Shown piece by piece: positions 18,863 through 31,100 of a stretch of 64,000 bases of DNA. Numbering within the stretch: position 1 is the stretch's first letter; every line of letters starts with the position of its first letter. The position numbers and the translations under genes were made by a program. The notes below the pieces were generated by a model that searched no databases, was not told where the DNA came from, and was given only the letters and a program-made list of their open reading frames with translations. This DNA is from Algimonas porphyrae (lineage in GTDB: Bacteria > Pseudomonadota > Alphaproteobacteria > Caulobacterales > Maricaulaceae), in contig NZ_CP163424.1 of assembly GCF_041429795.1 (NCBI RefSeq), positions 124,001 to 188,000 of the forward strand, given 5' to 3'.

Positions 18863-20604
18863 AGGCGCTGCTCGGTCTTCTGATCGCGCTGCTCTGGTCG
18901 GGACTGGCCCTCGCCCAGGAACGGATCACCGATTACGCGGTCGACATCGTCGTGGAACAGTCTGGCGAATTGCTGATTACTGAGACGATCGAACTCATCA
19001 GCGAAGGCGTGGAAATCCAGCGCGGTATCTTCCGCGAACTGCCCGCGCGATACACTTTCATGGGAGTGTCGCAGCCTTACGATTACGAGCTGCTGGACGT
19101 CACGCGTGACGGCGCCGAGGAACCGGTAACGGTACAGCGCAACGGCAATGCTGTCTTGCTACGGATCGGTCGGGCGGACCGCCTGCTGGAGCCTGGCCCG
19201 CACCGCTATGTCATCCGCTACCGTGTGGACGACCAAATTCGACGCCACCGTGGCCAGAACGATACCTATGGCGACCGGGAGGAGCTTTGGTGGACACCTG
19301 TCGGAACCTACTGGAATTTTCCGATCGAGCGCGCGAGCGCGACTGTGCGCTTCCCGGACGGCGCACGCATTATCGACACGACCGTCGTCACGGGCCGGGC
19401 TGGTAACCAGCGCGCGGACGCGTCCGTGACGGTGCAAGACGACAGCGTCATCATCGAGACCAACCGCCCGCTGCCCCGTCGCAATGGGTTGAACCTGTCC
19501 ATCTCCGTCGCACCGGGCACGATCCTCCCCATGAGCGCGGAACGCCAAGCCCGTCTGTTCTGGATTCGCTGGGGGGCACCGATCCTGCTGGGTCTGGGCG
19601 GATTGGCTATTTTCGGCTTCTATATTCTGACATGGAGCCGCATCGGGCGGGATCCGCAAAAGCCCCCGGTCTTCCCGCGCTATGCGCCCCCCGTGATGAA
19701 GGACGGCAGGCCCTATAGCCCCGCTGCCCTGCACTACATCCATCATAAGGGTTTTCGCGACATGGATGCGTTCTCCGCCATGCTGATGCAACTCGGTGCG
19801 CAAGGCCTGCTTGACATTGAGGCCGACAAGAAACGCACGGTCATCCGGCATCGGTCCGACGAAGCGGATCATCCCGACGCGAAAGCCCTTCTGTCCGAAA
19901 TCATGGCCGGGCGGCGTGGAGTTCTGGAACTTGACGGGGGCACGGATACGACGTTCCACAAGGCCCTGACGGCATTCCACAAGCATATATCCGACCGTTA
20001 CGGCCCGACCTATTACAAGCGTAATGTCGGCTGGGCCGTGCTCGGCTTTTTCGTGTCGGCCGCCCTGGCCGGGATCGTCATTGCCTCCCCGGTCGCCAAG
20101 AACAGCGCGCTGGTCCTGACCCTGTTCGCAGGTCTGGCAGGTCTGAATCTGCTGTTTGCATTCCTGCTGCCTGCCCCGACGAAACGCGGCGCGCAAATCG
20201 GCGCGGAGATCGAAGGATTTGAACTCTATCTCAAGACCGCCGAAGCAAAACGGATCAACACAGCCAACCCGCTCGGCGATCAACCGCCCGCCATGACGGT
20301 CGAGCTTTACGAACGCTTTCTGCCCTACGCTATGGCGCTCGGTGTCGAGAAGCCCTGGACGAAACAGTTCGAGACCTCTCTGCCGCGCGACGCCGCCGAC
20401 TACCGCCCCAGCTACGCGACCGGCAACGCCTTCCGAGCCGGCAAGGGCCCGGTCGATTTCTCCAAGAGCTTCGGCAAGACATTGACGGCAGGTGTCGCCG
20501 CGGCGGCCCCGGTGAGCCAGAGCAGCGGCAGCGGCTTCTCGTCAGGCTCCGGTGGCGGGGGATTCTCCGGCGGGGGCGGAGGCGGTGGTGGCGGAGGGTG
20601 GTGA
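18859..20604 (+). CDS. DUF2207 membrane protein with glycine-rich tail
   Basis: A 581-residue predicted membrane protein. It has a signal peptide (1-19), a periplasmic beta-rich DUF2207 domain (about 20-220, RITDYAVDIVVEQSGELLITETIE at its start in pieces), a membrane helix near 230-255, a cytoplasmic winged-helix-like segment, two more helices near 390-430 and a C-terminal GGGGFSGGGGGGGGGGW tail. The Gly-rich Trp-ended tail is common in this family and in TPM-domain proteins. It is coupled to the LemA gene by an ATGA overlap. The cell role is unknown. Confidence 0.9.
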   Translation: MKALLGLLIALLWSGLALAQERITDYAVDIVVEQSGELLITETIELISEGVEIQRGIFRELPARYTFMGVSQPYDYELLDVTRDGAEEPVTVQRNGNAVLLRIGRADRLLEPGPHRYVIRYRVDDQIRRHRGQNDTYGDREELWWTPVGTYWNFPIERASATVRFPDGARIIDTTVVTGRAGNQRADASVTVQDDSVIIETNRPLPRRNGLNLSISVAPGTILPMSAERQARLFWIRWGAPILLGLGGLAIFGFYILTWSRIGRDPQKPPVFPRYAPPVMKDGRPYSPAALHYIHHKGFRDMDAFSAMLMQLGAQGLLDIEADKKRTVIRHRSDEADHPDAKALLSEIMAGRRGVLELDGGTDTTFHKALTAFHKHISDRYGPTYYKRNVGWAVLGFFVSAALAGIVIASPVAKNSALVLTLFAGLAGLNLLFAFLLPAPTKRGAQIGAEIEGFELYLKTAEAKRINTANPLGDQPPAMTVELYERFLPYAMALGVEKPWTKQFETSLPRDAADYRPSYATGNAFRAGKGPVDFSKSFGKTLTAGVAAAAPVSQSSGSGFSSGSGGGGFSGGGGGGGGGGW

Positions 20605-20625
20605 GACACTTCCTATGAGACAGAT

Positions 20626-20970
20626 ATGCCCCATATTATCCTGACCCACACATCGGATCTGACAGCCCTCGCCGAAGGCCTGTTGAGCGATCTTTGCGAT
20701 ATGGCTGAAACCCAAGGCTTCGACCGCCCTCTTATCAAAGCCTATACGCTTCCGATCGGATCATCCGTCATGGCCGGCGTGCCGGACGCGCCCATGCTGC
20801 GCCTGACCTTGCGCATTCTGAGCAAGGCTGAACGGACGCCGGACATGATCGCAGGGTGGCTCGACGATCTACTGGACCGCGCGGGCCGCGATCTGCCGGG
20901 AGGTTGTATTCTGACAGGCGAAGCCGTCGCGCTGCCCGAACATTATGTCAGCCGGACCATACCGGGCTGA
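20626..20970 (+). CDS. CHMI-like small protein
   Basis: A 114-residue protein that resembles 5-carboxymethyl-2-hydroxymuconate isomerase of the tautomerase superfamily. It starts MPHII, so a mature Pro1 could be the catalytic base, and the spacing of IKAYTLPIGSSVMAG and LRLTLRILSKAERTPD matches that fold. No aromatic catabolism genes are nearby, so the substrate is unknown and the assignment is tentative. It follows the DUF2207 gene by 21 bases with a weak ribosome-binding site. Confidence 0.65.
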   Translation: MPHIILTHTSDLTALAEGLLSDLCDMAETQGFDRPLIKAYTLPIGSSVMAGVPDAPMLRLTLRILSKAERTPDMIAGWLDDLLDRAGRDLPGGCILTGEAVALPEHYVSRTIPG

Positions 20971-21010
20971 TCCGTCCCTGTTTGCCGGATGACCTAATGG
21001 AGACGCATCC

Positions 21011-21778
21011 ATGAAGAAACTGATTTTCACGATCCTGATCGGCCTGACCCTCATCAGTCTGGCGATTTTCGCCTTTGCCCGCGATATTGAACTCAGGCTG
21101 GCGCAATCGGATATTCAGGCCACCATCAATGAAACCATTCAGTCGCAAACCTATGAGTCCTTTGGCGTCACGATCACCGTCAATCGCGCCGACATCGCAT
21201 TCACGGCCGACAACCGGATCACTGTCGATGTGGATTTTGGCGCAGACGGGTTTCAACAAGTGGCGCAAGCTTCGGGTCAGTTGACGACTGGGCTGCGCTA
21301 TGACGCACCCAGAATTTATCTGGACGACATTCAACCCGTCGATATGGATTTTTCATGGGGAGAGGCCTCTGATGCGGAAGTCAGTGACCTGAAACATGTC
21401 GCGCGTGACTTTCTCAAGAGACAACGCGACGCCATGCGCGATGACGTTGCGCGGCAGGCTCTGGACAGGCTGGTCGAACAGAATCGTTCCCGACTGGAGG
21501 ACGCGACGGCCCGCGTCACGCGCGGTTTCTTCCAGACAATCCCGATTTATGACCTCAACCGGGCGGGAACCAAGGGATCGCTCGTGAGCCTGGCTTTAAA
21601 GGATGTCCGGTTCGAAGCCGAGACGGCTGTAATCACGCTCAGTCCGCGTCAGGCGCTGCTGAAAATTCTCGGCGTCGTCGGCATTCTGGCCCTTATCATC
21701 GCATTCTTCGCCATGCAGTTTCTGCCGGGATACTTTATCGATCGTGTTGCTCCATCCGGGAAAGACGATCCGCAATAA
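21011..21778 (+). CDS. Membrane-anchored DUF1439-like protein
   Basis: A 255-residue protein with an N-terminal membrane helix (about 5-23) and a C-terminal helix (about 214-238), leaving a periplasmic domain between them. The first part (ATINETIQ, GVTITVNRADIAFTADNRIT) is like DUF1439 lipid-binding-type beta proteins, but this is a weak resemblance. A long charged helix follows (KHVARDFLKRQRDAMRD). It is probably an inner-membrane envelope protein of unknown role. It converges on the MscS-type channel gene with only four bases between stops. Confidence 0.8.
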   Translation: MKKLIFTILIGLTLISLAIFAFARDIELRLAQSDIQATINETIQSQTYESFGVTITVNRADIAFTADNRITVDVDFGADGFQQVAQASGQLTTGLRYDAPRIYLDDIQPVDMDFSWGEASDAEVSDLKHVARDFLKRQRDAMRDDVARQALDRLVEQNRSRLEDATARVTRGFFQTIPIYDLNRAGTKGSLVSLALKDVRFEAETAVITLSPRQALLKILGVVGILALIIAFFAMQFLPGYFIDRVAPSGKDDPQ

Positions 21779-21782
21779 AACG

Positions 21783-23105
21783 CTATCTACCCTTCCCCTT
21801 CTCCGCGCGTGGCATCGGAATCTGATAGGTGACCCGCTGCGGGAACGGGATTTCGATATTGTTGGCTTTCAGCGTGCGCCAGATGATGAAGCCGACGTCG
21901 GAGGTGAACTTGTTGGGTCCGTCATCGATCCCCTGACACCAGAATTCGACGCACATATTGATCGAGCTGTCACCGAAATTGCGAAATTCCACGCTCGGCT
22001 CATCCGGTTCGGCCAGCACGTCGGGATGTTCCAGAACGGCGTCGCGAACCAGTGGCACGAGCGCATCCAAGTCCGTATCGTAGGAGACGCCGAAATCGAC
22101 TTCGTAACGCTGTAGCGGGCTGTCATGCGTCCAGTTCTCGTAAGAACTTTCCGTGAAATGCGTATTGGGGACGATGATGTCCTTGCCGTCGGCGGTGGCA
22201 ACCGTGGTCGAGCGCATATTGATCGCCTTGACCCGTCCGAACACGTCGCCTTCCAGCATGACGAAATCGCCGACCTTCACGGAGCGGTCGAGCAGGATGA
22301 TCAGACCCGACACGAAGTTGGCGGCGATCGGCTGCAGGCCCAGCCCGATACCGAGGCCGACCGCACCGACCGCAACCGCCAGACCGGAGAGCGGAATACC
22401 CGCAGCACCGAAGGCCAGAAAGACCACGGCGGCAAAAACGCCGATCTGCAGCAGTTTGGCGAGGATTTCGCGCGCCCCGACATCGAGGCTTTCCTGCGCC
22501 CGGATCGCGCTCTGCCCGCGCTCATTACCGAGCGAGCCGAGCCAGAAGAACAGTGCGCCGAACAGACCCAGCCGGATGACCGCCAGCAGGGTGATGGCGC
22601 TGTCTTCGCCGAGAGAAACCGCCTCGAGCGCCGCTGTCAGATCGTCGAAGTAGCCTAGCACAGCCAGTAGTGCGAGCGGGACCAGCGTCCAGATCGCGAC
22701 CTTGCGCCAGAGCGGATCGTCCACGAAAACCTTGATCGCGCGGTAGACCAGAAAGACGACGGCGAGGCTTTGCGCAATCTTGACCAACCAGTCCTCCCCG
22801 AGCGGCTCCATGCCGCGCAAGAGGATCGCGGCCACGGCCAGCAAGCCAACCAGCAGGATGGCCCGCAGGAACTTTCCGGCCCTGAACAGCACGAAGCGAA
22901 GCTTGTAGAGCGATGCGTCGTCCGCTGGCGCAATCCGCAGCATGGGAATGGCGCGCTTGATGATCGACGCCACGATCGGCGCAATGACAATGGCCAGCGC
23001 AATCGCAGCCAGCTGAGCGAGAAAAGCCGGGCTTTGCAGCCAGACGGTCAACTGCTCCAGCCATCCCTGCGCGCGTTGCGCCATCCCATCCATATCCATT
23101 GTCAT
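21783..23105 (-). CDS. MscS-family mechanosensitive channel
   Basis: A 440-residue small-conductance mechanosensitive channel family protein. About six membrane helices precede the conserved pore-lining helix, seen as AVGAVGLGIGLGLQPIAANFVSG, and the MscS beta domain DRSVKVGDFVMLEGDVFGRVKAINMRST (read in sections), ending with the cytoplasmic cage domain up to FPQRVTYQIPMP. It protects cells against osmotic downshock or acts as a signalling variant. The extended N-terminal helix set is like the medium-length DUF3772/YbdG-type members rather than minimal MscS. Confidence 0.93.
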   Translation of the reverse strand: MTMDMDGMAQRAQGWLEQLTVWLQSPAFLAQLAAIALAIVIAPIVASIIKRAIPMLRIAPADDASLYKLRFVLFRAGKFLRAILLVGLLAVAAILLRGMEPLGEDWLVKIAQSLAVVFLVYRAIKVFVDDPLWRKVAIWTLVPLALLAVLGYFDDLTAALEAVSLGEDSAITLLAVIRLGLFGALFFWLGSLGNERGQSAIRAQESLDVGAREILAKLLQIGVFAAVVFLAFGAAGIPLSGLAVAVGAVGLGIGLGLQPIAANFVSGLIILLDRSVKVGDFVMLEGDVFGRVKAINMRSTTVATADGKDIIVPNTHFTESSYENWTHDSPLQRYEVDFGVSYDTDLDALVPLVRDAVLEHPDVLAEPDEPSVEFRNFGDSSINMCVEFWCQGIDDGPNKFTSDVGFIIWRTLKANNIEIPFPQRVTYQIPMPRAEKGKGR

Positions 23106-23245
23106 TGACCCCGATGTTCGTGCGGCGGCTCTATGGCGCGCAGCAAAGCATCAGGCAAGAGAGAGGCCCTGCATTATGCGCGTTTGACTTGCGCAGGTCG
23201 CTCAATCGGCCATGATTGCATACTGTTTCCTGACCGGAGCCTCTC

Positions 23246-23602
23246 ATGACTGCTCGTCGCCATTTGATCTTTCCCGCGCTTATCTCTATCCTCTGGTTCG
23301 CCCTCGCGACCCCGGTCTGGGCCGGAGAGGTTACGCGGGAGCCCGGAAAGACATTCGAATGGACGGCAACCGAATGTCTGCGTCCGGCCCGTCCCTTCAT
23401 CGCCGCAAACCATCCGCAAAGACAGACGCTGATGCAGGATTATGCGCTGAAGGTGGCTTACTATCTCGACTGCCTGAAACAGGAAGCGCAGCGTGATTTC
23501 GACCGCAGCCAGATGGAAATGCAACAGGCGATCCAGAAGACGCTGCAAAAGGAAACGGATCGCCTGAATGACGAGGTTCTACGCCTGGCGAAAGACCGGT
23601 AG
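23246..23602 (+). CDS. Small exported protein, unknown
   Basis: A 118-residue protein with a signal peptide (about 1-26, ending PVWA) and a short mature domain with two cysteines (ATECLRP and LDCLKQ), then an alpha-helical C-terminal half rich in Gln, Asp and Lys. The family is not recognised. It is divergent from the MscS gene and converges with the MarR gene. Confidence 0.75.
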   Translation: MTARRHLIFPALISILWFALATPVWAGEVTREPGKTFEWTATECLRPARPFIAANHPQRQTLMQDYALKVAYYLDCLKQEAQRDFDRSQMEMQQAIQKTLQKETDRLNDEVLRLAKDR

Positions 23603-23646
23603 TTCTCACCCGTCTGCGGCGGACAGGCCGATTGATCACGCCAGCC

Positions 23647-24114
23647 TTAGCGGCCCGTATCCGTCATATCAGTTTCAAGCGCGGTTTCGGCATTCGACCG
23701 CAAACGTTCCAGCATGTCGAATGCGAGTGATTTTTCGGAAGCCGAAAAGCCGTCAAACAAGGCATCGTTGATCTGTTCATGGAAATCGGACAGATGGTCG
23801 AGCGCCTGTCCTGCCTTCGTCACATCGACGACACTCACACGGCCATCGTCCCCGGACGGCTTTCTGTAGAGAAGGCCACGTTCCTGCATACGCGCCACGA
23901 TACGCGACGTGGCCGGCACGCCGCTTCTCATCATGTTGGAGATCGTCGTTATTCGTAGCGGCCCGTCGCGCCAGATGCATGACAGAACGACCCATTGCGG
24001 AAGGGTGAGGTCGTGTGGTTCCAGCCGTTTCGCACAGAGTGCGTTCATGCGCCCTGTAGCGAAGTTGAGACTTCTGCCGATGGATCGAACGGGGGTCACA
24101 TTTTTTGTTGCCAT
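23647..24114 (-). CDS. MarR family transcriptional regulator
   Basis: A 155-residue winged-helix regulator. The core MarR signature is present: LTLPQWVVLSCIWRDGPL, recognition-helix region MMRSGVPATSRIVARMQERG, and the wing LLYRKPSGDDGRVSVVDVT with the DxR motif. MarR dimers bind inverted repeats and are released by small ligands or oxidation. A perfect 24-base palindrome lies 18 bases upstream of this start, between it and the divergent gene at 24211, so it probably represses both genes. Confidence 0.95.
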   Translation of the reverse strand: MATKNVTPVRSIGRSLNFATGRMNALCAKRLEPHDLTLPQWVVLSCIWRDGPLRITTISNMMRSGVPATSRIVARMQERGLLYRKPSGDDGRVSVVDVTKAGQALDHLSDFHEQINDALFDGFSASEKSLAFDMLERLRSNAETALETDMTDTGR

Positions 24115-24131
24115 GTAAAGTAAAGCCTCTA

Positions 24132-24155
24132 AGAAAGTTTACATGTAAACTTTCT
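24132..24155. promoter_or_regulatory. 24-bp perfect palindrome, likely MarR operator
   Basis: AGAAAGTTTACA (24132-24143) is followed at once by its exact reverse complement (24144-24155). It lies in the intergenic region between the MarR gene and the divergent small gene. A partial half-site, ATGTAAAGT, lies at the MarR start codon (24113-24121). The position and symmetry are what an autoregulated MarR operator would show. Confidence 0.8.
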
Positions 24156-24210
24156 AATGTCTGGTCCCTTCCTATGTGGGACCGAGCGACAAGTGAAAAG
24201 GAACTTTCCT

Positions 24211-24579
24211 ATGGGCAAACATGTGCTGTTGATTGGCTGGCACCCCAGCGTGGTCGACTATTCCAAACATCCAGGACTGGACGCAGCAACGCTCGAGGCT
24301 GCTCTGCGAGCTGACGAACAGGCCTTGAATGATGCTGGCTACAAAGCCTCTCTCGGCTTCATTCATGACGATGATAGCGCAGCCGACACGGTTGCAAGTA
24401 TGCTGCGGGGCACACGTTTCGATGTGGTCCTGATCGGCGCTGGCGTTCGCAAGAATAACGACAAGTTTCTTGTCTTCGAAACACTCGTCAATGTGGTGCA
24501 CGCCAATGCGCCGCAGGCGAACATCGCGTTCAACACCGGGCCTAGAGACACGGCCGACGCGGTAAGGCGCTGGACTTGA
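24211..24579 (+). CDS. Hypothetical protein controlled by divergent MarR
   Basis: A 122-residue cytosolic protein. It starts MGKHVLLIGWHP and has alternating hydrophobic strands (FDVVLIGAG) that suggest a small Rossmann-like or response-regulator-like alpha/beta fold, but no catalytic motif is seen. The ATG at 24211 has an AAAAGGAA ribosome-binding site and is preferred to an earlier frame opening inside the operator region. The only context clue is the shared regulatory region with the MarR gene. Confidence 0.8.
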   Translation: MGKHVLLIGWHPSVVDYSKHPGLDAATLEAALRADEQALNDAGYKASLGFIHDDDSAADTVASMLRGTRFDVVLIGAGVRKNNDKFLVFETLVNVVHANAPQANIAFNTGPRDTADAVRRWT

Positions 24580-24588
24580 CGGGACTGT

Positions 24589-24610
24589 TACTGTTTCGCC
24601 GGAAGCAGTA
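24589..24610. terminator. Hairpin between convergent genes
   Basis: TACTGTTTC (24589-24597) pairs with GAAGCAGTA (24602-24610) through a GCCG loop, with one G-U pair. No clear T tract follows, so termination activity is uncertain. Confidence 0.45.
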
Positions 24611-27651
<3,041 letters not shown>

Positions 27652-27693
27652 TTACGCCGCATAATGCACGAATTTTACAGTCTTCCCTGCTGA

Positions 27694-27990
27694 CTAGGAT
27701 AAGAGAAGATTGCCCACTGACAGCTGGGCTCCTGCCGTCGTCGCTATTTGCTTGATGGCGACGGGGTCCCCGTCAATTCCGTTATTGTGCGCGACCGACA
27801 GAACCTTGGTTACGCCCTCGATCGCGTTCGTCACCGTGATCGATCCGAAGTCGGAAAACGGATCGAAATCCGTAACCCGTGTCGACGCATCGCCCACACC
27901 ACCTGTCTCAGGCGGGAAGAACTGATTATCCTCCGGGCCGGTCCAGAGATCGTCACCCATGAGAAGAAAGTCGAAATCATCGTAATCCAT
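27694..27990 (-). CDS. Small acidic protein divergent from CHAT lipoprotein
   Basis: A 98-residue, strongly acidic protein (MDYDDFDFLLMGDDLWTGPE at its start) with no signal peptide and no recognised family. The ATG at 27990 has a GAGGG ribosome-binding site. A longer frame opens at 28113 and passes through four GCAAA repeats, but the shorter start is better supported. Its gene lies back-to-back with the TPR-CHAT lipoprotein, sharing about 150 bases of upstream DNA. Possible relations are a shared regulator, a partner or a substrate of the CHAT protein; none is shown by the sequence. Confidence 0.65.
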   Translation of the reverse strand: MDYDDFDFLLMGDDLWTGPEDNQFFPPETGGVGDASTRVTDFDPFSDFGSITVTNAIEGVTKVLSVAHNNGIDGDPVAIKQIATTAGAQLSVGNLLLS

Positions 27991-28000
27991 AGCACCCTCA

Positions 28001-28020
28001 TTTGCTTTGCTTTGCTTTGC
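28001..28020. repeat. Four tandem TTTGC (GCAAA) pentamers
   Basis: Exactly four head-to-tail copies of TTTGC on the plus strand. They lie 11-30 bases upstream of the small acidic gene's start, next to its ribosome-binding site. The unit is not a multiple of three, so slippage would change the spacer length or the frame of any longer upstream start. Confidence 0.85.
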
Positions 28021-28143
28021 CCTTTCACGGGTAATCGCAGTATCGGCAATGTCAAGCTGCAGCGCGCAAGAGCCGCTATTGTCGGCCTTGCAACGCAAGA
28101 CTGTTGCGAACATAATTCCCCCAAACGCGGGAGAACTTCACAC

Positions 28144-31100
28144 ATGCGACACATGAAAGCCGTTCTGGCATCTGGTCTGATGGCAAGCCTCTGCGCCTGT
28201 TCGCCGCAACAGGATGTGGCTGAAAATCCGTCCCTTGATACGCCCACATCACAGACGGGCGTTGAAGACAGGACACCCGTCGATATTTTCGATGCGGACG
28301 CCTTTCTGGACGCGGCCAGCCCCGAACAACGCGCTATCCTGGGTGAAATTCGCGACATCGACGCCAACCTGGCCCCAACCGATCCGAATGCGATCATCGC
28401 CGCCGTGGCGTCGGCCCGCACCAAGGCCGAGGGCGTTCTACCCGAATCCCATCCCGCCTGGGCGGCCCTGACCAACCTCGAGGCCACGGCGCAGTTCTAT
28501 CTGGGTGACCCTGCCAAGGCCTATGAGGGTCTGCAAAAGGCTTATGAAGAATTCAAGCTGGCCGGTCATCACCCGAGCGATGAGTCGATTCAGACGCTCG
28601 GCAGCCTTGTCACCATTGCCCGGATGCGCGGAGAACCCGAGCAGTCCGAAGCTTATCTCGAGGAACAGCGTATCGCCGTCGAAGCCGTGCAGGGCCCGTC
28701 GAGCATGGATATGTCGCAAATCCTCTACAATAAGGGGGCCATCGCCTTTTCGCGCAACGATTATGCATTGGCCATCGACTGGATGAAGCAGGCCGTGGCC
28801 ATGTCCACCGCCGAACATGATCCGGACAGACCCGAGCAGGTGGAACGTGTCGTCGGACAGACGACATCCCTTGCCGCGCTCTATGACCGCACAAATGCAC
28901 CGGGACAGGCAGTTGAATATAATCGACGGGCGTCTGACCTGGCCGCAGCGCGGCTGCCCGCCGGTCAGCCGACGCGTCTATTCGCACAGAATAATTATGC
29001 CAGCATGTTGTCCAATCAGGGTCGTTTTGCAGAAGCCCGAACGATCCTGGTCGACGTTCTCGAACAACGGCGCAATGATCCTGATCCTGAAAGCCGCGAA
29101 ATGGGCATCACCCAGCATTCGCTGGGCTTTGCTCTCATGAAGCTTGGTGATGAAGAGGCCGCCGAAACCCATCTGGTCGAGGCCAGACGCCTGTTCCAGC
29201 AAGGCGAAGGCCGGGGCGAACCCCTGCGGGCCACGCTCTCGCTGGCGGTTCTGGCGGAAACGGCTGATCGCACCGGGCGCTACGAGACGGCACGGGAACG
29301 CTGGATCGAAGCGGACCGGGAATTTATTGAACTAAGCGGAGAAGAAAATACGGAACGCGTTCCGGTGTTGTTGTCTTTGGCACGCAACGCGGTCAAGCAG
29401 GGCGCGAAGGACGAGGCGCAACCTTTTGCTGTCAGCGCCGTGTCAATTGCCGAAGCGCGCAGCATGACGGATCATCCTTTCGCCCTTCAGGGACGCATTC
29501 TGGCCGGTCTGAATAACGCCGACGCGCGCCAGGCCGCGATCAGGGACGCCCTGTCGATTTCCACCCGGGAAACAGCCGCCGCCCGACTGGCGCCCGATTA
29601 CGATCCGGGACGTCTGTCGATCTATCACCCAGCCCTCGACGTCGCCGCTGGACTGTCCTTGCGGGACGGTCGGATCGACGACGCGCTGGAGGCGATGCAG
29701 CTGCGCCATCTCGATGAAGTGGCGGAAAATGCGATTGCCGCCCGCTTGCGGCGTGATACGGATGATGCTGACTCCCTGCGCACCTTGCAGGATGCGCGGC
29801 AACGCTACACCGAACTGGACCGACAATATCTGGCCGCGCTGGCCGCCGGGTCGGACGCGCTGTCCGATGCCGCCAAGGCGCGAAACGAACAGCTGGCCAC
29901 AGTTCGCCAGTTGTTGGAGCAGATGGACTCACACGCACTCAACTGGGACGCCACACGCTCGGATGCCGTCCGGTCGCGTCTCGCAGACGGGCAAGGCCTG
30001 CTCATCCTTCATATGGGTGACGTCTTCCCGGCAGCGGCCCTGATCACACAGGACACGACGATCCATGCCCCGATTGCCGCGACGCATGTCGAGCTGATCG
30101 AACACATTCGCGCCCTGCGAATGAGTGTCGACATAACATCGACTGGCGATGACGGGCTCGACAGCGCAGCCAATCTCTACCGCACGCTGTTCCCGGACAA
30201 TTTGCAGGACGCGCTCTCTGAACTGTCCGATCTTCTGATCTACGCCCCCGGAGACGGGCTTTCCGTCCCTTTTGCCGCGCTGAGAGACGAAAGCGGGACA
30301 TGGCTTGGGGAAGCCAAAGGGCTTCGTGTCCTGCCGGTTCTGTCCAATCTCGGCACGGGCCAGCCCATTTCTGAAAGAGCCAGGTTCATCGGCATTGGCG
30401 ACCCGACCCTGTCGCCGCCGCCTGCCGGCCAGGTCTCTGAGAACCAGACACCTGACGACCAGGCTTCACCCGACCCGACCTATATGTCGGCGATCGCCTC
30501 ATTCGGTCCGGGCATCCTGATGCGGGGCGGCATGGGTGACGCCGCCGCGATCCGAAGCCTGCCGTCCCTGCCCGCCACGCGTCAGGAGCTGAACACTGTC
30601 GCGCAGTTCTTCGGCAAGCGCAGGTCCAAGGTTCTGTTGGCCGCAGATGCGACCGAGGCCGATGTCCGGGAGAGCGGGTTCGAGGATTATAACGTCATCA
30701 GCTTTGCCACCCATGCGCTGGTATCCGGCGAAATCCCCGGCCTGAAGGAACCGGCGCTCGTCCTGACACCACCAGACGGTGAGGCGACGTCGACCCGCAA
30801 TGACGGGCTTCTGACCCAGAGCGAGATTACCGAGTACGATATTGATGGCGGCTGGGTTGTTCTGTCCGCCTGCAATACGGCGGGCGCCCGGACGCTGGGT
30901 GCGCCAGGACTGTCCGGCCTGACATCGGCCTTTCTCTATAGCGGTGCCGACACGCTGATGGTCTCGCACTGGCCCGTGCGGGACGATGCCGCCGCCTTTC
31001 TGTCGACACGCACGATTGCGGGTGCTGCGAAGGGTCTGTCACCCGAACAGGCGCTGCGCCAGGCCATGTCGGATCTGCGCGCATCTGATCTGCCGGGGGC

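Noticed and set aside
19159-20283. A 374-residue open frame opposite the DUF2207 gene
   Set aside because: It is antisense to a clear gene and its composition mirrors that gene's codons.
27748-28143. Upstream extension of the CHAT gene frame by 132 codons
   Set aside because: It overlaps the divergent small gene and its regulatory region and would hide the clear lipoprotein signal starting at 28144.
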